64,000 bases of DNA from an uncultured Ruegeria sp. (GCF_947504215.1 NZ_CANNGO010000012.1:1-64000), one strand, 5' to 3'. Counted from the stretch's first letter, positions 54,594 through 62,849 are shown. The notes: a model not told the origin generated them from the sequence alone. A program made the numbers and translations.

Positions 54594-54980
54594 ATGCCGA
54601 AATCCATTGTCCCGGAAAGCCTCGAAAGCTACGTGACGGACTGGATGATGTCACCGGGGCTTGAACACGATGGCTTTGTCTTCATGACCGGTCTCACAGG
54701 TGCCGATGCGGACGGCTTGCTGGCTGACAACCCGACCGATCAGATTGAGGCGGTCTTTGAGAAGATCGGGATGGTGCTGGCCGAAGCCGGACTGGGCTTC
54801 GAACATCTGGTGGAGATGACCAGCTACCACGTTGGTCTGCGTGACCATCTAAATGCGTTCAAAGACATACGGGCGAAATATGTGTCGGAACCGTTCCCTG
54901 CATGGACAGCGATTGAAGTCGCGGGTTTTGTCCGGGAAGGCGCTTGCATCGAGATCAGATGTATTGCGCGCAGGAACTGA
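54594..54980 (+). CDS. RidA-like protein with altered active site
   Basis: A 128-residue Rid-family protein: GFVFMTGLTGAD strand, DQIEAVFEKIGMVLAEAGLGFEHLVEMTSYHVGLRDHLNAF, then FPAWTAIEVAGF. The Arg that deaminating RidA proteins carry after PA is Trp here, as in non-deaminase Rid subgroups, so it may not hydrolyse imines by the usual route. The ATG at 54594 has GGAAGGG upstream; the longer frame to 54492 is not used. Lies between a small membrane protein gene and an SRPBCC gene. Confidence 0.8.
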   Translation: MPKSIVPESLESYVTDWMMSPGLEHDGFVFMTGLTGADADGLLADNPTDQIEAVFEKIGMVLAEAGLGFEHLVEMTSYHVGLRDHLNAFKDIRAKYVSEPFPAWTAIEVAGFVREGACIEIRCIARRN

Positions 54981-54990
54981 CGAGGCTCGC

Positions 54991-55431
54991 ATGAGGATTG
55001 TCACTGTACAGAACGACTATCCCGTAAGCGCGTCAAGATTGTGGGCGATGGCCACCGACTACGCGGCGCTGAGCGAGGTTATGGAAGGATTGGTCTCGTT
55101 TGAGGGGTTGCCAGCCGGGCGCACCCAAACTGGGCAGAGGCTTGAAGTGATGGTGTCGCTCTTCGGCAAACTCCCTGCGCAACCCTATCGCATGGAGGTG
55201 TTGGAATGCGACAATCAGCGCATGATCCTTCGATCTTCTGAACGGGGTGCCGGTGTAAAGACATGGCTGCACAGTCTTTCGGTCACGGAGATCGAGAGCG
55301 GCAGCCGATTGCATGACCGCATCGAGATCGATGCCGGTATGCTGACACCCGTGTTCGCACTCTGGGCCCGATACCTTTACCGTGCACGGCACAAACCGCG
55401 GCTCAGATTGTTCGAGAGCGGGCGATACTAA
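54991..55431 (+). CDS. SRPBCC (START-like) family protein
   Basis: A 146-residue protein of the Bet v1/START-like superfamily, a fold that binds hydrophobic ligands. MRIVTVQNDYPVSASRLWAMATDYAALSEVMEGLVSFEGLPAG is the usual entry; the end SLSVTEIESGSRLHDRIEIDAGMLTPVFALWARYLYRARHKPRLRLF matches polyketide-cyclase-like members. GAGG lies before the ATG; ten bases separate it from the RidA gene. Last gene of the TetR-linked set. Confidence 0.8.
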   Translation: MRIVTVQNDYPVSASRLWAMATDYAALSEVMEGLVSFEGLPAGRTQTGQRLEVMVSLFGKLPAQPYRMEVLECDNQRMILRSSERGAGVKTWLHSLSVTEIESGSRLHDRIEIDAGMLTPVFALWARYLYRARHKPRLRLFESGRY

Positions 55432-55519
55432 ACGGTCTATCTACCCTAGGTATGATGACAGCTTGGTGTGGTTGGGAAATGCTAGGCGGGACGTTGTATG
55501 TCGTCGCCCAGCTCTTTCG

Positions 55520-55969
55520 TCAGCTTTTCAATCGCAACTGGACAGTCTCGAAGGGCAAACCATCATCATCCATTGCCCGTCTTGATAGTTCTTCGAACCC
55601 AAGCGTTTGATAGAAGGCAAGTGCCCGGTGGTTGTCCATGTAAACCTCCAACCGCAACTCCTCCTTCAATGCCATTGCATGGGCGACTAGAATTCGGCCG
55701 ATTCCCCGCCCCTGATAGTGCGGCGCGATAAACAAGCCGCCGATGAAACTGTCCACAAGGCTGATGAAGCCAATCGGCTCCCCCGATTGACAGGCCACCC
55801 AGGTCTCCGAGTTGGGGAGATACGTCGTCTCGATAAGTCTTTGCTGCTTACGCAGCCGTTCTTCTCCAATAAAGGTATGCGCCGAAAGAGAGGCATCAAG
55901 CCAGATTGTCGAAAGCTTTTCATTGTCCGATGCCATATAGGCACGGATACGTGTATTGATGTTTTTCAT
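55520..55969 (-). CDS. GNAT family N-acetyltransferase
   Basis: A 149-residue acetyltransferase. IRAYMASDNEKLSTIWLDASLSAHTFI entry, then WVACQSGEPIGFISLVDSFIGGLFIAPHYQGRGIGRILVAHAM, where the QGRGIG loop binds acetyl-CoA, and NHRALAFYQTLGFEE at the end. The layout resembles YjaB/YedL-like members. The ATG at 55969 has AGGA upstream; the frame upstream to 56170 is rejected. Target unknown. Confidence 0.85.
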   Translation of the reverse strand: MKNINTRIRAYMASDNEKLSTIWLDASLSAHTFIGEERLRKQQRLIETTYLPNSETWVACQSGEPIGFISLVDSFIGGLFIAPHYQGRGIGRILVAHAMALKEELRLEVYMDNHRALAFYQTLGFEELSRRAMDDDGLPFETVQLRLKS

Positions 55970-56225
55970 GATAGTCCTGCAGAGATGTTGCACAGAGAGA
56001 CAGTGCCAAGACTGGCACTTATTGACACCGCAGCTGCGGTTCAGGTTTGGCTTCTGCGCATAGATCTCCTTCGACAGGTTCTGTATCGCTAGTTTATCAT
56101 TCGAGGAACTGCAAGAGCGGATGCAGTCTCCGAGGCTTGGATCCCGTTCCGAGAAAGACGCAATGCTCAAGTAGCCGGTTCCGGGTAGTGCGCCTTTTTG
56201 CTTGCCGCTTCTTTAGCGGCTAGGA

Positions 56226-56867
56226 CTAAGCTGGAAAGTCGGAAGCTTCTTCAATGCCCGGCGTTCTGGTAAACAATCTAACCGCGCACGCAACCTTTTC
56301 CCTCAACACCGCTTGGGAAGGCTGTTTACCGGCAAGCACTGCCGACAAATGCACATCCCCTCGAACGGCACCCAAAAACTGTTCTGCCGCTGTTTGGGCG
56401 TCTGAGATTACAAGGTTGCCTACCGTTTGATTGGCTTCAAAGAAGCGGGCCAATCCTTTACTTGCAACGACAGGACCGCGCTCAAAGAAATCCCGGGATA
56501 GCTCCGGAAAATGATGCGCTTCTGCCGTCATGATACGATACAAAGCGATGCCCTCGGGCGACAGAAGAACGCTCAGATACTCGTATCCCATCCGGAACAG
56601 AGCCCGTCCAAATGCGCCCTCCGCCGGTTTTGGCTGCAAAGCCGTAAAGACCCGCCCCGAAATCCGTTCGACAATCGTGTGAAACAAGGACTCCTTGTTG
56701 GGGAAGTGGCTGTAAAGGGTACGTTTGGAACCGCCCAGGCGGGCATGGATCTGATCCATGCTGGTTCGCCCGAACCCTTCCCGGAGGAAAATTTCCGATG
56801 CGATTTCAATTATTTCTTCTCGCTTTTTTCTTTGTCGTGCTGTCAACACCGTTGGTGTTTCGTTCAA
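56226..56867 (-). CDS. TetR family regulator of the EmrAB-like efflux genes
   Basis: A 213-residue repressor. RKKREEIIEIASEIFLREGFGRTSMDQIHARLGGSKRTLYSHFPNKESLFHTIV is the HTH (about residues 12-65); the C-terminal domain resembles TetR_C of AcrR-like members. The start is TTG at 56867 with TGGAG seven bases upstream; the longer frame to 57077 runs through the operators. Divergent from the HlyD-type gene, with two GGTACG-N4-CGTACC sites between. Confidence 0.85.
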   Translation of the reverse strand: MNETPTVLTARQRKKREEIIEIASEIFLREGFGRTSMDQIHARLGGSKRTLYSHFPNKESLFHTIVERISGRVFTALQPKPAEGAFGRALFRMGYEYLSVLLSPEGIALYRIMTAEAHHFPELSRDFFERGPVVASKGLARFFEANQTVGNLVISDAQTAAEQFLGAVRGDVHLSAVLAGKQPSQAVLREKVACAVRLFTRTPGIEEASDFPA

Positions 56868-56896
56868 AATCAATCTCCAGAACGCGATACGGGAGC

Positions 56897-56926
56897 TTGC
56901 AATGGTACGGTATCGTACCGTATAGT
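56897..56926 (+). promoter_or_regulatory. Candidate promoter of the efflux genes
   Basis: TTGCAA (56897-56902), 18-base spacer, TATAGT (56921-56926). Operator site 1 fills the spacer. Confidence 0.55.
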
Positions 56927-56947
56927 GCAACGGTACGACTTCGTACC
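56904..56947. promoter_or_regulatory. Paired TetR operators, GGTACG-N4-CGTACC
   Basis: GGTACGGTATCGTACC (56904-56919) and GGTACGACTTCGTACC (56932-56947) share perfect 6-base arms, with centres 28 bases apart. The second is palindromic for seven bases on each side. Confidence 0.75.
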
Positions 56948-56997
56948 CTTTTGCATCCATCCATCGGCAAGTGCCGGTTCTGAGGAGAAAGATTGAC

Positions 56998-58107
56998 ATG
57001 GTCCATAGGCTTGCAAAGAAGACTGCCGTCATGGGTGTCACAGCCCTATGCCTTGCCTCAGTTATTGGTGGATACAACTACTGGCAAACCCGCAGTAACT
57101 ATGCCCGGACCGACAACGCATATGTGCGTAGCGATAAAGTGCCGATTGCGCCAAAAGTGTCCGGGTACATCGTTGAGGTTGCCGTCAACGATAACGAAAG
57201 AGTTGCAGCGGGAGATGTTCTACTTCGGATTGACCCAGTCGACTATCAAGCAAATGCGAGGCAGGCGAAGGCCGCATTGGCAGCCGCAAAGGCTGCCCGA
57301 GCAGGGCTTGACGAAGAACGCCACATGCAGGTCCTGTTTACCGACGAAGCCCGCGCCAGAAAAGATGCCGCGCTGGCTGAAGCCGAGCGAACCAAAAAGG
57401 ATCTGCGCAGGGCAAAAAGCCTGATAGATGAGGGCTGGGCAACCGAAGCGCGTCTGGAAACCGCTACCGCCACCGCCGTCAGGGCGCGATCATCCGTCGA
57501 GCAAGCCCAAGCAGCATTGAAGGCCAGCCAGCAAAAGCTTCGTGTTTTGGATGCCCAAGCCGTAGCACTTGATGCATCTGTCGAACAAGCGTCTGCACTG
57601 TTTCAGCTCTCTGAAATCTCTCTTGAAGACACAGTCGTCCGCTCGCCAATAAACGGGCTTGTCGGGAACCTGCATGTCGAACCGGGGCAGTTTGTGCGAG
57701 CCGGGTCGCCGCTTCTGGCTGTCGTGTCGGATGAACAAAAATGGGTTGTGGCCAACTTCAAAGAAACTCAACTGGAAAACTTAGCTCCAGGTCAATTGGT
57801 TGCAATTCGCGTTGATGCGTTTGGAAGTCAGGAAATTCTGGGACATGTAGACAGTATTGCGCCAGCCAGCGGAGCAGAGTTCAGCCTTTTGCCGTCTGAC
57901 AACGCTACTGGGAACTTCATACGCGTTGTCCAAAGGATACCTGTAAAAGTTTCAATAGAACCTGAAAGCCCGCTTTTTAGCCGACTTCGCGCCGGAATGT
58001 CCGCCAAAGTTCGTGTCGATACCCAATCTGTAGCTGCGGACAAAACAACAAGTGAAGCGTCAACCAAGATCCCCGCAGAGGCTTACTGGAGCCAGAAAGA
58101 TGGATGA
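56998..58107 (+). CDS. HlyD/EmrA family membrane fusion protein
   Basis: A 369-residue periplasmic adaptor. One N-terminal membrane anchor (AVMGVTALCLASVIGGYNYW, about residues 11-30), then YARTDNAYVRSDKVPIAPKVSGYIVEVAVNDNERVAAGDVLLRIDP, the EmrA-type lipoyl half-motif. An Ala-rich coiled coil spans about 90-215 and the second lipoyl half and barrel follow (DTVVRSPINGLVGNLHVEPGQFVRAGSPLLAVV). It links the inner membrane pump to an outer membrane channel. The ATG at 56998 follows AGGAG. The 3' end overlaps the pump gene by eight bases. Confidence 0.9.
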   Translation: MVHRLAKKTAVMGVTALCLASVIGGYNYWQTRSNYARTDNAYVRSDKVPIAPKVSGYIVEVAVNDNERVAAGDVLLRIDPVDYQANARQAKAALAAAKAARAGLDEERHMQVLFTDEARARKDAALAEAERTKKDLRRAKSLIDEGWATEARLETATATAVRARSSVEQAQAALKASQQKLRVLDAQAVALDASVEQASALFQLSEISLEDTVVRSPINGLVGNLHVEPGQFVRAGSPLLAVVSDEQKWVVANFKETQLENLAPGQLVAIRVDAFGSQEILGHVDSIAPASGAEFSLLPSDNATGNFIRVVQRIPVKVSIEPESPLFSRLRAGMSAKVRVDTQSVAADKTTSEASTKIPAEAYWSQKDG

Positions 58108-59779
58108 AGCTGGCTCTTGTTATGAAAACCGGCAAGTCGGCCACTATGGTGCCAAGTCTGCGTCTTTAGATACTCGAAAGCATTCATATCCAATCTTGAC
58201 TTGCTTGCACGCAGACCGGAGTGGTCATCGACCGGACGCATATGCTCTCGCGTTGGTGGTGGTGGGACTGACGCTTGCGGTTACTGTGGATGCGCTGAAC
58301 AGTACAGTTTATGGGATGGCCCGCCCTCAGTTCATGGAAGGCTTGTCAGCCACTCAGGATACCGCGAACTGGTTGAATACGGCCTTCGTGGCCGCAAAGC
58401 TTACCCTTCTTCCCGCCTGCGCATGGGCCGTCAACCGGGCCGGGGCTGGACGTATCCTTTGGTTTGCGTTGGTTGGAAGTATCGTAGCGTCCCTGCTATG
58501 CACGGTTTCTCCCGGCATCTTGAGCCTTGTGGCCTCTCGAGTTTTGCAGGGCGCAACGGGCGCCGCCCTTCTCGTTTCCTGCCAGACAATCCTATTCCAG
58601 CTGTTTCCCAAAACGCGGCAGGGTCTGGTCCAGGCTGTGTTTGCCTTTGGAGTTGTGGTTGCGCCAGCGTCTGCCGCGCCCGCCTTGCATGGCGAACTCA
58701 TCGTTGGGGGTTCATGGAGGTGGATGTTTGCCCTCAGTGCCTGCGTGGCGTTGGCCGCATTACTCATTCTGTTTGCCGTGCGACGCTACCTGCCTGCGCA
58801 GAAGTACGATGAGTTGGAGTTTGATTGGGTTTGCCTGGGGCTGTTTGCCGTTGCAATGACTGCAATGGCTTATGCGTTGTCGGAGGGTGCACGCTGGAAC
58901 TGGCTCGACACTACCCACATTCGCTGGTGGGTTGCTGCAGCGCTCGTTGGGTTGATCGCCTTCGTGGTCCGAATGAATATGCGACCGGGCCGCGCCATGT
59001 TCAAATACGATGTGTTTCGCAAACCGGAATTCGCCTTTGGCTTTGCGGTCAGTTTCGTAGCTGGCTTTGCTTTGTTCGGCAGCGCTTTCCTTATTCAGGT
59101 TTTTGCGCTGAATGTGTTACACCTACCGTCGGATACGACCGCGCGGCTTCTTCTTCCTTCCAGTTTGACCATCGGGTTGGCTCTGCTGATAGCCGGTCGG
59201 TTCACGACATCACGCGGCGCCAATCCCGTGATATTCATCCCGATCGGTGTTCTTCTTGTGATGGCGTCCATGTGGATGCTTTCCGGATCAGGCCCACAAA
59301 GCGGATCACATGACATGTGGCTCGCACTGTTGTTGCGAGGGCTGGGACTGGGATTTTTGTTTTTGAGTCTAACGCTGATCGCCCTGAGCGGATTGTCGCA
59401 GCCATTGGTTTCCGCCGGGACAGCTTTGTTTAACCTTGGGCGTCAATTGGGAGGGTTGATCGGCGTTGCATGTCTAGACACGTACATACAGAGGATCAAC
59501 GCACTGAATCTCCAGATTTTAGGCAGTAATCTCCATCCGTCCAATCCGGCACTTCAGCAAAGAACCGAGCTCGTGTCACAGAGTTTTGTCGGCCGTGGGC
59601 TTGATCCTGGCATTGTTGATGGCGCTGCGTTGGTAGCCATTCAGCAATCGATCAGGTCGCAAGTTGCGCTGCTAACTTTCAACGAAGCGTTTCTTTCGAT
59701 TGTTTGGCTTTTTGTTGCAGCTTTGCCGCTCGCAATCCTGTTTAAGGTCGCGCTAAAGAAAACCACTTATTTTCAATAG
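58100..59779 (+). CDS. MFS efflux transporter, DHA2 (EmrB/QacA) family
   Basis: A 559-residue drug:H+ antiporter-type protein with a polar N-terminus of about 45 residues and about 14 membrane segments. DALNSTVYGMARPQFMEGLSATQDTANWLNTAFVAAKLTLLPACAWAVNRAG is the DHA2 motif region and SRVLQGATGAALLVSCQTILFQLFPKTRQG the second. Together with the adaptor it forms an EmrAB-like pump under control of the divergent TetR. The ATG at 58100 follows GGAG. Substrates unknown. Confidence 0.9.
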   Translation: MDEAGSCYENRQVGHYGAKSASLDTRKHSYPILTCLHADRSGHRPDAYALALVVVGLTLAVTVDALNSTVYGMARPQFMEGLSATQDTANWLNTAFVAAKLTLLPACAWAVNRAGAGRILWFALVGSIVASLLCTVSPGILSLVASRVLQGATGAALLVSCQTILFQLFPKTRQGLVQAVFAFGVVVAPASAAPALHGELIVGGSWRWMFALSACVALAALLILFAVRRYLPAQKYDELEFDWVCLGLFAVAMTAMAYALSEGARWNWLDTTHIRWWVAAALVGLIAFVVRMNMRPGRAMFKYDVFRKPEFAFGFAVSFVAGFALFGSAFLIQVFALNVLHLPSDTTARLLLPSSLTIGLALLIAGRFTTSRGANPVIFIPIGVLLVMASMWMLSGSGPQSGSHDMWLALLLRGLGLGFLFLSLTLIALSGLSQPLVSAGTALFNLGRQLGGLIGVACLDTYIQRINALNLQILGSNLHPSNPALQQRTELVSQSFVGRGLDPGIVDGAALVAIQQSIRSQVALLTFNEAFLSIVWLFVAALPLAILFKVALKKTTYFQ

Positions 59780-60297
59780 CTTTTCTGCCAAATCGCTGCG
59801 GCCGAAGTGCTTCGATTCATAACGTCAGTCGCCGCTCTTCAGGTCAGCCCCGTTGGCAATTACAGGCAGGCAATAAGTCTACTCATCTCTGGTGGCGTAT
59901 TGCGCTGCCGATGCAAATGCGAATGAAAGCGCACCCCACCGTCCAGAACGAACGGCGGGTTTGTTCGCGACTGGAATCTTGAGCGCTTTGTTTCCGCTGT
60001 AAAAGCGCAGCTCTTGTCCGCAGTGAGTTATTGCCTTGGCAGCTTACAAAGCACCGTACGACCCAAGCGGTAGCCAAGATTTGTTGATCGAGCAGCTCGC
60101 GGTCGCCTCAAGGCGATCCTGATTGCGGACATCCCCGCAGCCGTAGCGAATATGCGCTTAGTCCCTCGGTCCGGCCATTGAAGAGCTCTTGATAGAGCGC
60201 GCGAGCCTCAATGTCCGCTCTGCGGGCTGCGGCCGCAGCATTCCGAGACCATGCCAAATGTCGGCAATGGGCCGCCCGCGAGAGCGACCCGTAAGCG
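59780..60297. other. 518-base stretch without a supported gene
   Basis: Between the efflux gene and the recombinase gene. Only short open frames of low-complexity Arg/Ser-rich type occur on either strand. A CTGCGGCCGCAG palindrome lies near 60227-60238. The end resembles relic sequence of the kind common beside mobile genes, but no named element is recognised. Confidence 0.5.
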
Positions 60298-60930
60298 TTA
60301 AAACTCAATGGCTTCGGCGATGGCCAAGGCATCCTCGAGTTCGACGCCGAGATACCGGACCGTACTGTCCATCTTGGTATGGCCGAGAAGAAGCTGAACA
60401 GCTCGAAGGTTGCCAGTTTTCTTGTAGATTTGGGTAACTTTCGTGCGCCTCATTGAATGGGTTCCGTAGGCGCTTGCTTCGAGGCCGATCGATGTGACCC
60501 AGTCTCGAACAATCCGCGCGTATTGACGGGTCGAAATGTGCAATCGTTCGTGGAAACGACCGGGCCAAAGGTGCTCCGAACCGACCATCAGCTCATCTTC
60601 CATCCACTTTTCAACAGTGGCACGCGTGCCCTCTGATATCTCAAAGCGCACGGGTTTCTGCGTCTTGCTTTGAAGGACCGAAGCCCGTTCCTTGATCTGG
60701 CCCGATGACATGACATCTGCCACCGTCATCTTCACCAGATCGCAGCCGCGGAGCTTACTGTCGATTGCCATGTTGAAGAGCGCAAGATCGCGATGGTTTT
60801 CGGCAAGCTCGAGGCGGACTCGGATTGCCCAGACATGTTTTGGTTTCAGCGGTCGCTTCTGGCCGACGATGCGTCCTTTGTTCCAGGCTGGGCGAAGAGC
60901 ACGAATGGCAGGCAAGTTTGGGGTTTCCAT
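60298..60930 (-). CDS. Small tyrosine-type recombinase/integrase
   Basis: A 210-residue tyrosine recombinase that is nearly all catalytic domain. Arg in KLRGCDLVKM, a Lys in the beta hairpin QSKTQKPVRFEI, HSMRR (His and Arg), LLGHTKM and the nucleophile Tyr in STVRYLGVE complete the set. The N-terminal SAM-like DNA-binding part of full-length integrases is absent. GGAGGA precedes the ATG. Proteins of this size occur on islands and plasmids; no attachment sites were found, so its activity here is uncertain. Confidence 0.88.
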   Translation of the reverse strand: METPNLPAIRALRPAWNKGRIVGQKRPLKPKHVWAIRVRLELAENHRDLALFNMAIDSKLRGCDLVKMTVADVMSSGQIKERASVLQSKTQKPVRFEISEGTRATVEKWMEDELMVGSEHLWPGRFHERLHISTRQYARIVRDWVTSIGLEASAYGTHSMRRTKVTQIYKKTGNLRAVQLLLGHTKMDSTVRYLGVELEDALAIAEAIEF

Positions 60931-61149
60931 GGTTGATCCTCCGATCCGCCATGCCCGCTCACAACGACAACCCGACGTTGACCGGAAAATTTTATCACAG
61001 CATGCTGGGCTGCTTCCGAGGTCTGCAGTGAGCCCAAATCTCCAAATTTCTGCGACGCAACAGATGTCCGCTTTTCGGCTTCACTGCCTCAACGAAATCT
61101 CAGTTTTGGTTGTTAATTGGTGTTTCGTTTTGAGGAAATCAGTGCTGCG

Positions 61150-61222
61150 GCCACCTATGACAGCAGCATGATCACACCGGCGACCACCATTCCCATCATC
61201 AGGCCGAAATAGCTACCTGTGA
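61150..61222 (-). other. Remnant of a membrane-protein end fused to the rhodanese pseudogene
   Basis: In another frame, ATG (about 61214) begins MSWMITGSYFGLMMGMVVAG and runs to a TAG at about 61157. It looks like a hydrophobic C-terminal helix of an unrelated protein, brought next to the truncated rhodanese by a deletion. Weak evidence. Confidence 0.35.
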
Positions 61223-61436
61223 TCATCCAGGACATCGCGGCCAATGTCGGACCAATTCGATGAAGCCGCGAGGAATACATGTTGCGCCGGCAATGGTTCC
61301 GGTTTCTTGAATCGCGGCTGTGTCGCGCACGCCGATGAACACGCCGTCGCCTTTTGCGTGAATAGCTACAGCCTCAGCTGCAGGCTTTTTTGACAACAGC
61401 AGTTGCATTGTCGAGGTAAGATTGAGCGGTTCTCAT
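61223..61436 (-). pseudogene. Broken rhodanese-domain gene
   Basis: Starting at the ATG at 61434-61436, with AGGAG six bases upstream, the frame reads MRTAQSYLDNATAVVKKACS and stops. Dropping one base of the six-A run (61386-61391, T on the plus strand) restores KKPAAEAVAIHAKGDGVFIGVRDTAAIQETGTIAGATCIPRGFIE, a clear rhodanese (sulfurtransferase-like) N-terminal half. After GFIE homology ends at a second break and the rest, including the active-site Cys loop, is missing. It follows the secreted RidA gene in the same direction. Confidence 0.7.
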
Positions 61437-61524
61437 TTTGTCTCCTTTAGATAAGAAGACAGAGCTGGAAACAGGTCCGGCTCTGTCAGGTCAGGGTGTG
61501 GTCTTCACCCATTTTGTTCTGAGC

Positions 61525-62004
61525 CTACTTATAGGCAATTAGCGCCACTTCGACCAAAACCGGTGCGCCTGGTTTTCCGCCAGGCAACGCTCCAACTTCA
61601 ACAGCCGCGCGGGCAGGCGGAATGTCACCTTCCTTCCAATAGGTGCCATAAACCTCGTTAAACGCACCGTAGTTGCCCATATCGGTCATGAAAACGGTGG
61701 CGCGCACCGCATCGTTAAAGTCGTATCCGGCCTCACTCAGCACGGCGCGGATGTTCTCCATCACGATTTTAGTCTGATCCTGGATGTCGTTTTCGCCGTC
61801 GCGCGCATGTTCAGGGATTTCACCTTTCACGTAGGCAATTTGGCCCGAGACATAGAGGAAACCATTGGCGGTTTTCACTCCAGGTGAGTAGGGGGCGATG
61901 GGAACGTTCCCAGCCGGATAGATCCCTGTCCGAGCGTCTTCTGCAAAGGCCATGCCAGAGCAGGCCAACGTGGCTACCAAACTTAGTTTGAGCAGTTCCT
62001 TCAT
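61525..62004 (-). CDS. RidA family protein with signal peptide (exported)
   Basis: A 159-residue Rid-family protein with a Sec signal peptide (KELLKLSLVATLACSGMAFA, cleavage likely before EDARTG). The mature part has PYSPGVKTANGFLYVSGQIAYVKGE, DIQDQTKIVMENIRAVLSEAGYDFNDAVRATVFMTDM and PPARAAVEV, the last keeping the catalytic Arg. Periplasmic Rid proteins are known but uncommon. An ATG at 62010 is too close to GGGAG; the ATG at 62004 fits. Follows the secreted hydrolase by 23 bases. Confidence 0.85.
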   Translation of the reverse strand: MKELLKLSLVATLACSGMAFAEDARTGIYPAGNVPIAPYSPGVKTANGFLYVSGQIAYVKGEIPEHARDGENDIQDQTKIVMENIRAVLSEAGYDFNDAVRATVFMTDMGNYGAFNEVYGTYWKEGDIPPARAAVEVGALPGGKPGAPVLVEVALIAYK

Positions 62005-62027
62005 TGTCATTCTCCCTTGATTTCCGC

Positions 62028-62786
62028 TTACTTGGCAGCTTCGATAATCATGTTTGCGACGACATTGGGATAAGTCAGCATCGGGACGTGACTGGTGTCG
62101 ACTTCAACCGCCTTTGCGTTCAGTTTGTCGACCTGTGCACGTTGTATATCTGTGTGCGTCATTCGATCCTGCGTTGAAACCACGGTGAAATTGGGCTTGG
62201 TTTTCCAGGCCGCATGTTTCACCGGTGTACCCAACGATGCACTGTTGATCGGACCTTGTGAGGCAGCAATCGCAGCGATCTCTTCTTTGGGCAGGTCGAA
62301 AGCGAAGTGTTCGGCCACGCCTTTGTCGGTCAGGCGATAGTAACCTGCAGGGTCCTTATCCAGGTGATCGAGCCCTTCAGCATGGGGGAAATCTGCGGTG
62401 TAGCTACCAAGCGATTGCCCTTCGTCCGGTGCAAATGCCGCCACATAGACTAGAGATTGCACCTTGTCCTTCAGCCCAGCTTCTGTGATGACCATGCCGC
62501 CCCAGGAATGCCCAACCAGTACAACGGGTCCTTCCAGTCTTTCGATTGCTCGGTTTGTGGCCTCGATGTCCGCTTCCAGCGAACTGAGTGGAATTTGGAC
62601 GGCAATAACGTTGAGCCCCGCGTCCTCTAGCAATGGTGTCACCCGGTTCCAAGCTGAGCCGTCCGCGAACGCACCGTGGACGAGCACCACGGATTTTGCG
62701 GTCAATGTCTGTGCATAGGTGGCAGAGCCAATAGCGATTGCGAATGCTGCGGCGGATACTGCTTTTAGTAGTGTTCGACGTTTCAA
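62028..62786 (-). CDS. Exported alpha/beta hydrolase
   Basis: A 252-residue hydrolase with an N-terminal export signal (KRRTLLKAVSAAAFAIAIGSATYA; the Arg pair hints at Tat, though the motif is not canonical). VVLVHGAFADGSAWNRVTPLLEDAGLNVIAVQIP is the oxyanion strand and VVLVGHSWGGMVIT the nucleophile elbow; a late Asp (STQDRMTHTD) and His (SHVPMLTYP) complete the triad. Similar to EstC/pyrethroid-type hydrolases. Expression probably depends on the OhrR-like regulator gene upstream, since two operators flank its promoter. Confidence 0.85.
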   Translation of the reverse strand: MKRRTLLKAVSAAAFAIAIGSATYAQTLTAKSVVLVHGAFADGSAWNRVTPLLEDAGLNVIAVQIPLSSLEADIEATNRAIERLEGPVVLVGHSWGGMVITEAGLKDKVQSLVYVAAFAPDEGQSLGSYTADFPHAEGLDHLDKDPAGYYRLTDKGVAEHFAFDLPKEEIAAIAASQGPINSASLGTPVKHAAWKTKPNFTVVSTQDRMTHTDIQRAQVDKLNAKAVEVDTSHVPMLTYPNVVANMIIEAAK

Positions 62787-62807
62787 AGTAGGCGCTCCTT
62801 GTTAAAA

Positions 62808-62845
62808 CTAGTGCACTAGGTAATAGATATTAGCTAGTGCACTAG
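62808..62845. promoter_or_regulatory. Paired CTAGTGCACTAG operators
   Basis: Two identical perfect palindromes CTAGTGCACTAG at 62808-62819 and 62834-62845, centres 26 bases apart. One overlaps the spacer and edge of the -35, the other covers the likely transcription start. A related site lies at 63362. Confidence 0.75.
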
Positions 62846-62849
62846 TCAA
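62821..62849 (-). promoter_or_regulatory. Candidate promoter of the hydrolase-RidA operon
   Basis: On the minus strand TTGACT (62844-62849), 17-base spacer, CTATTA (62821-62826), 35 bases before the start codon. Confidence 0.6.

Noticed and set aside
60934-60952. Resemblance of ATCCTCC..ATCCGCCA to the 3' end of tRNA-Arg, which would be an attachment site
   Set aside because: It needs gaps and covers the ribosome binding site of the recombinase, where GGAGGA explains most of the match.
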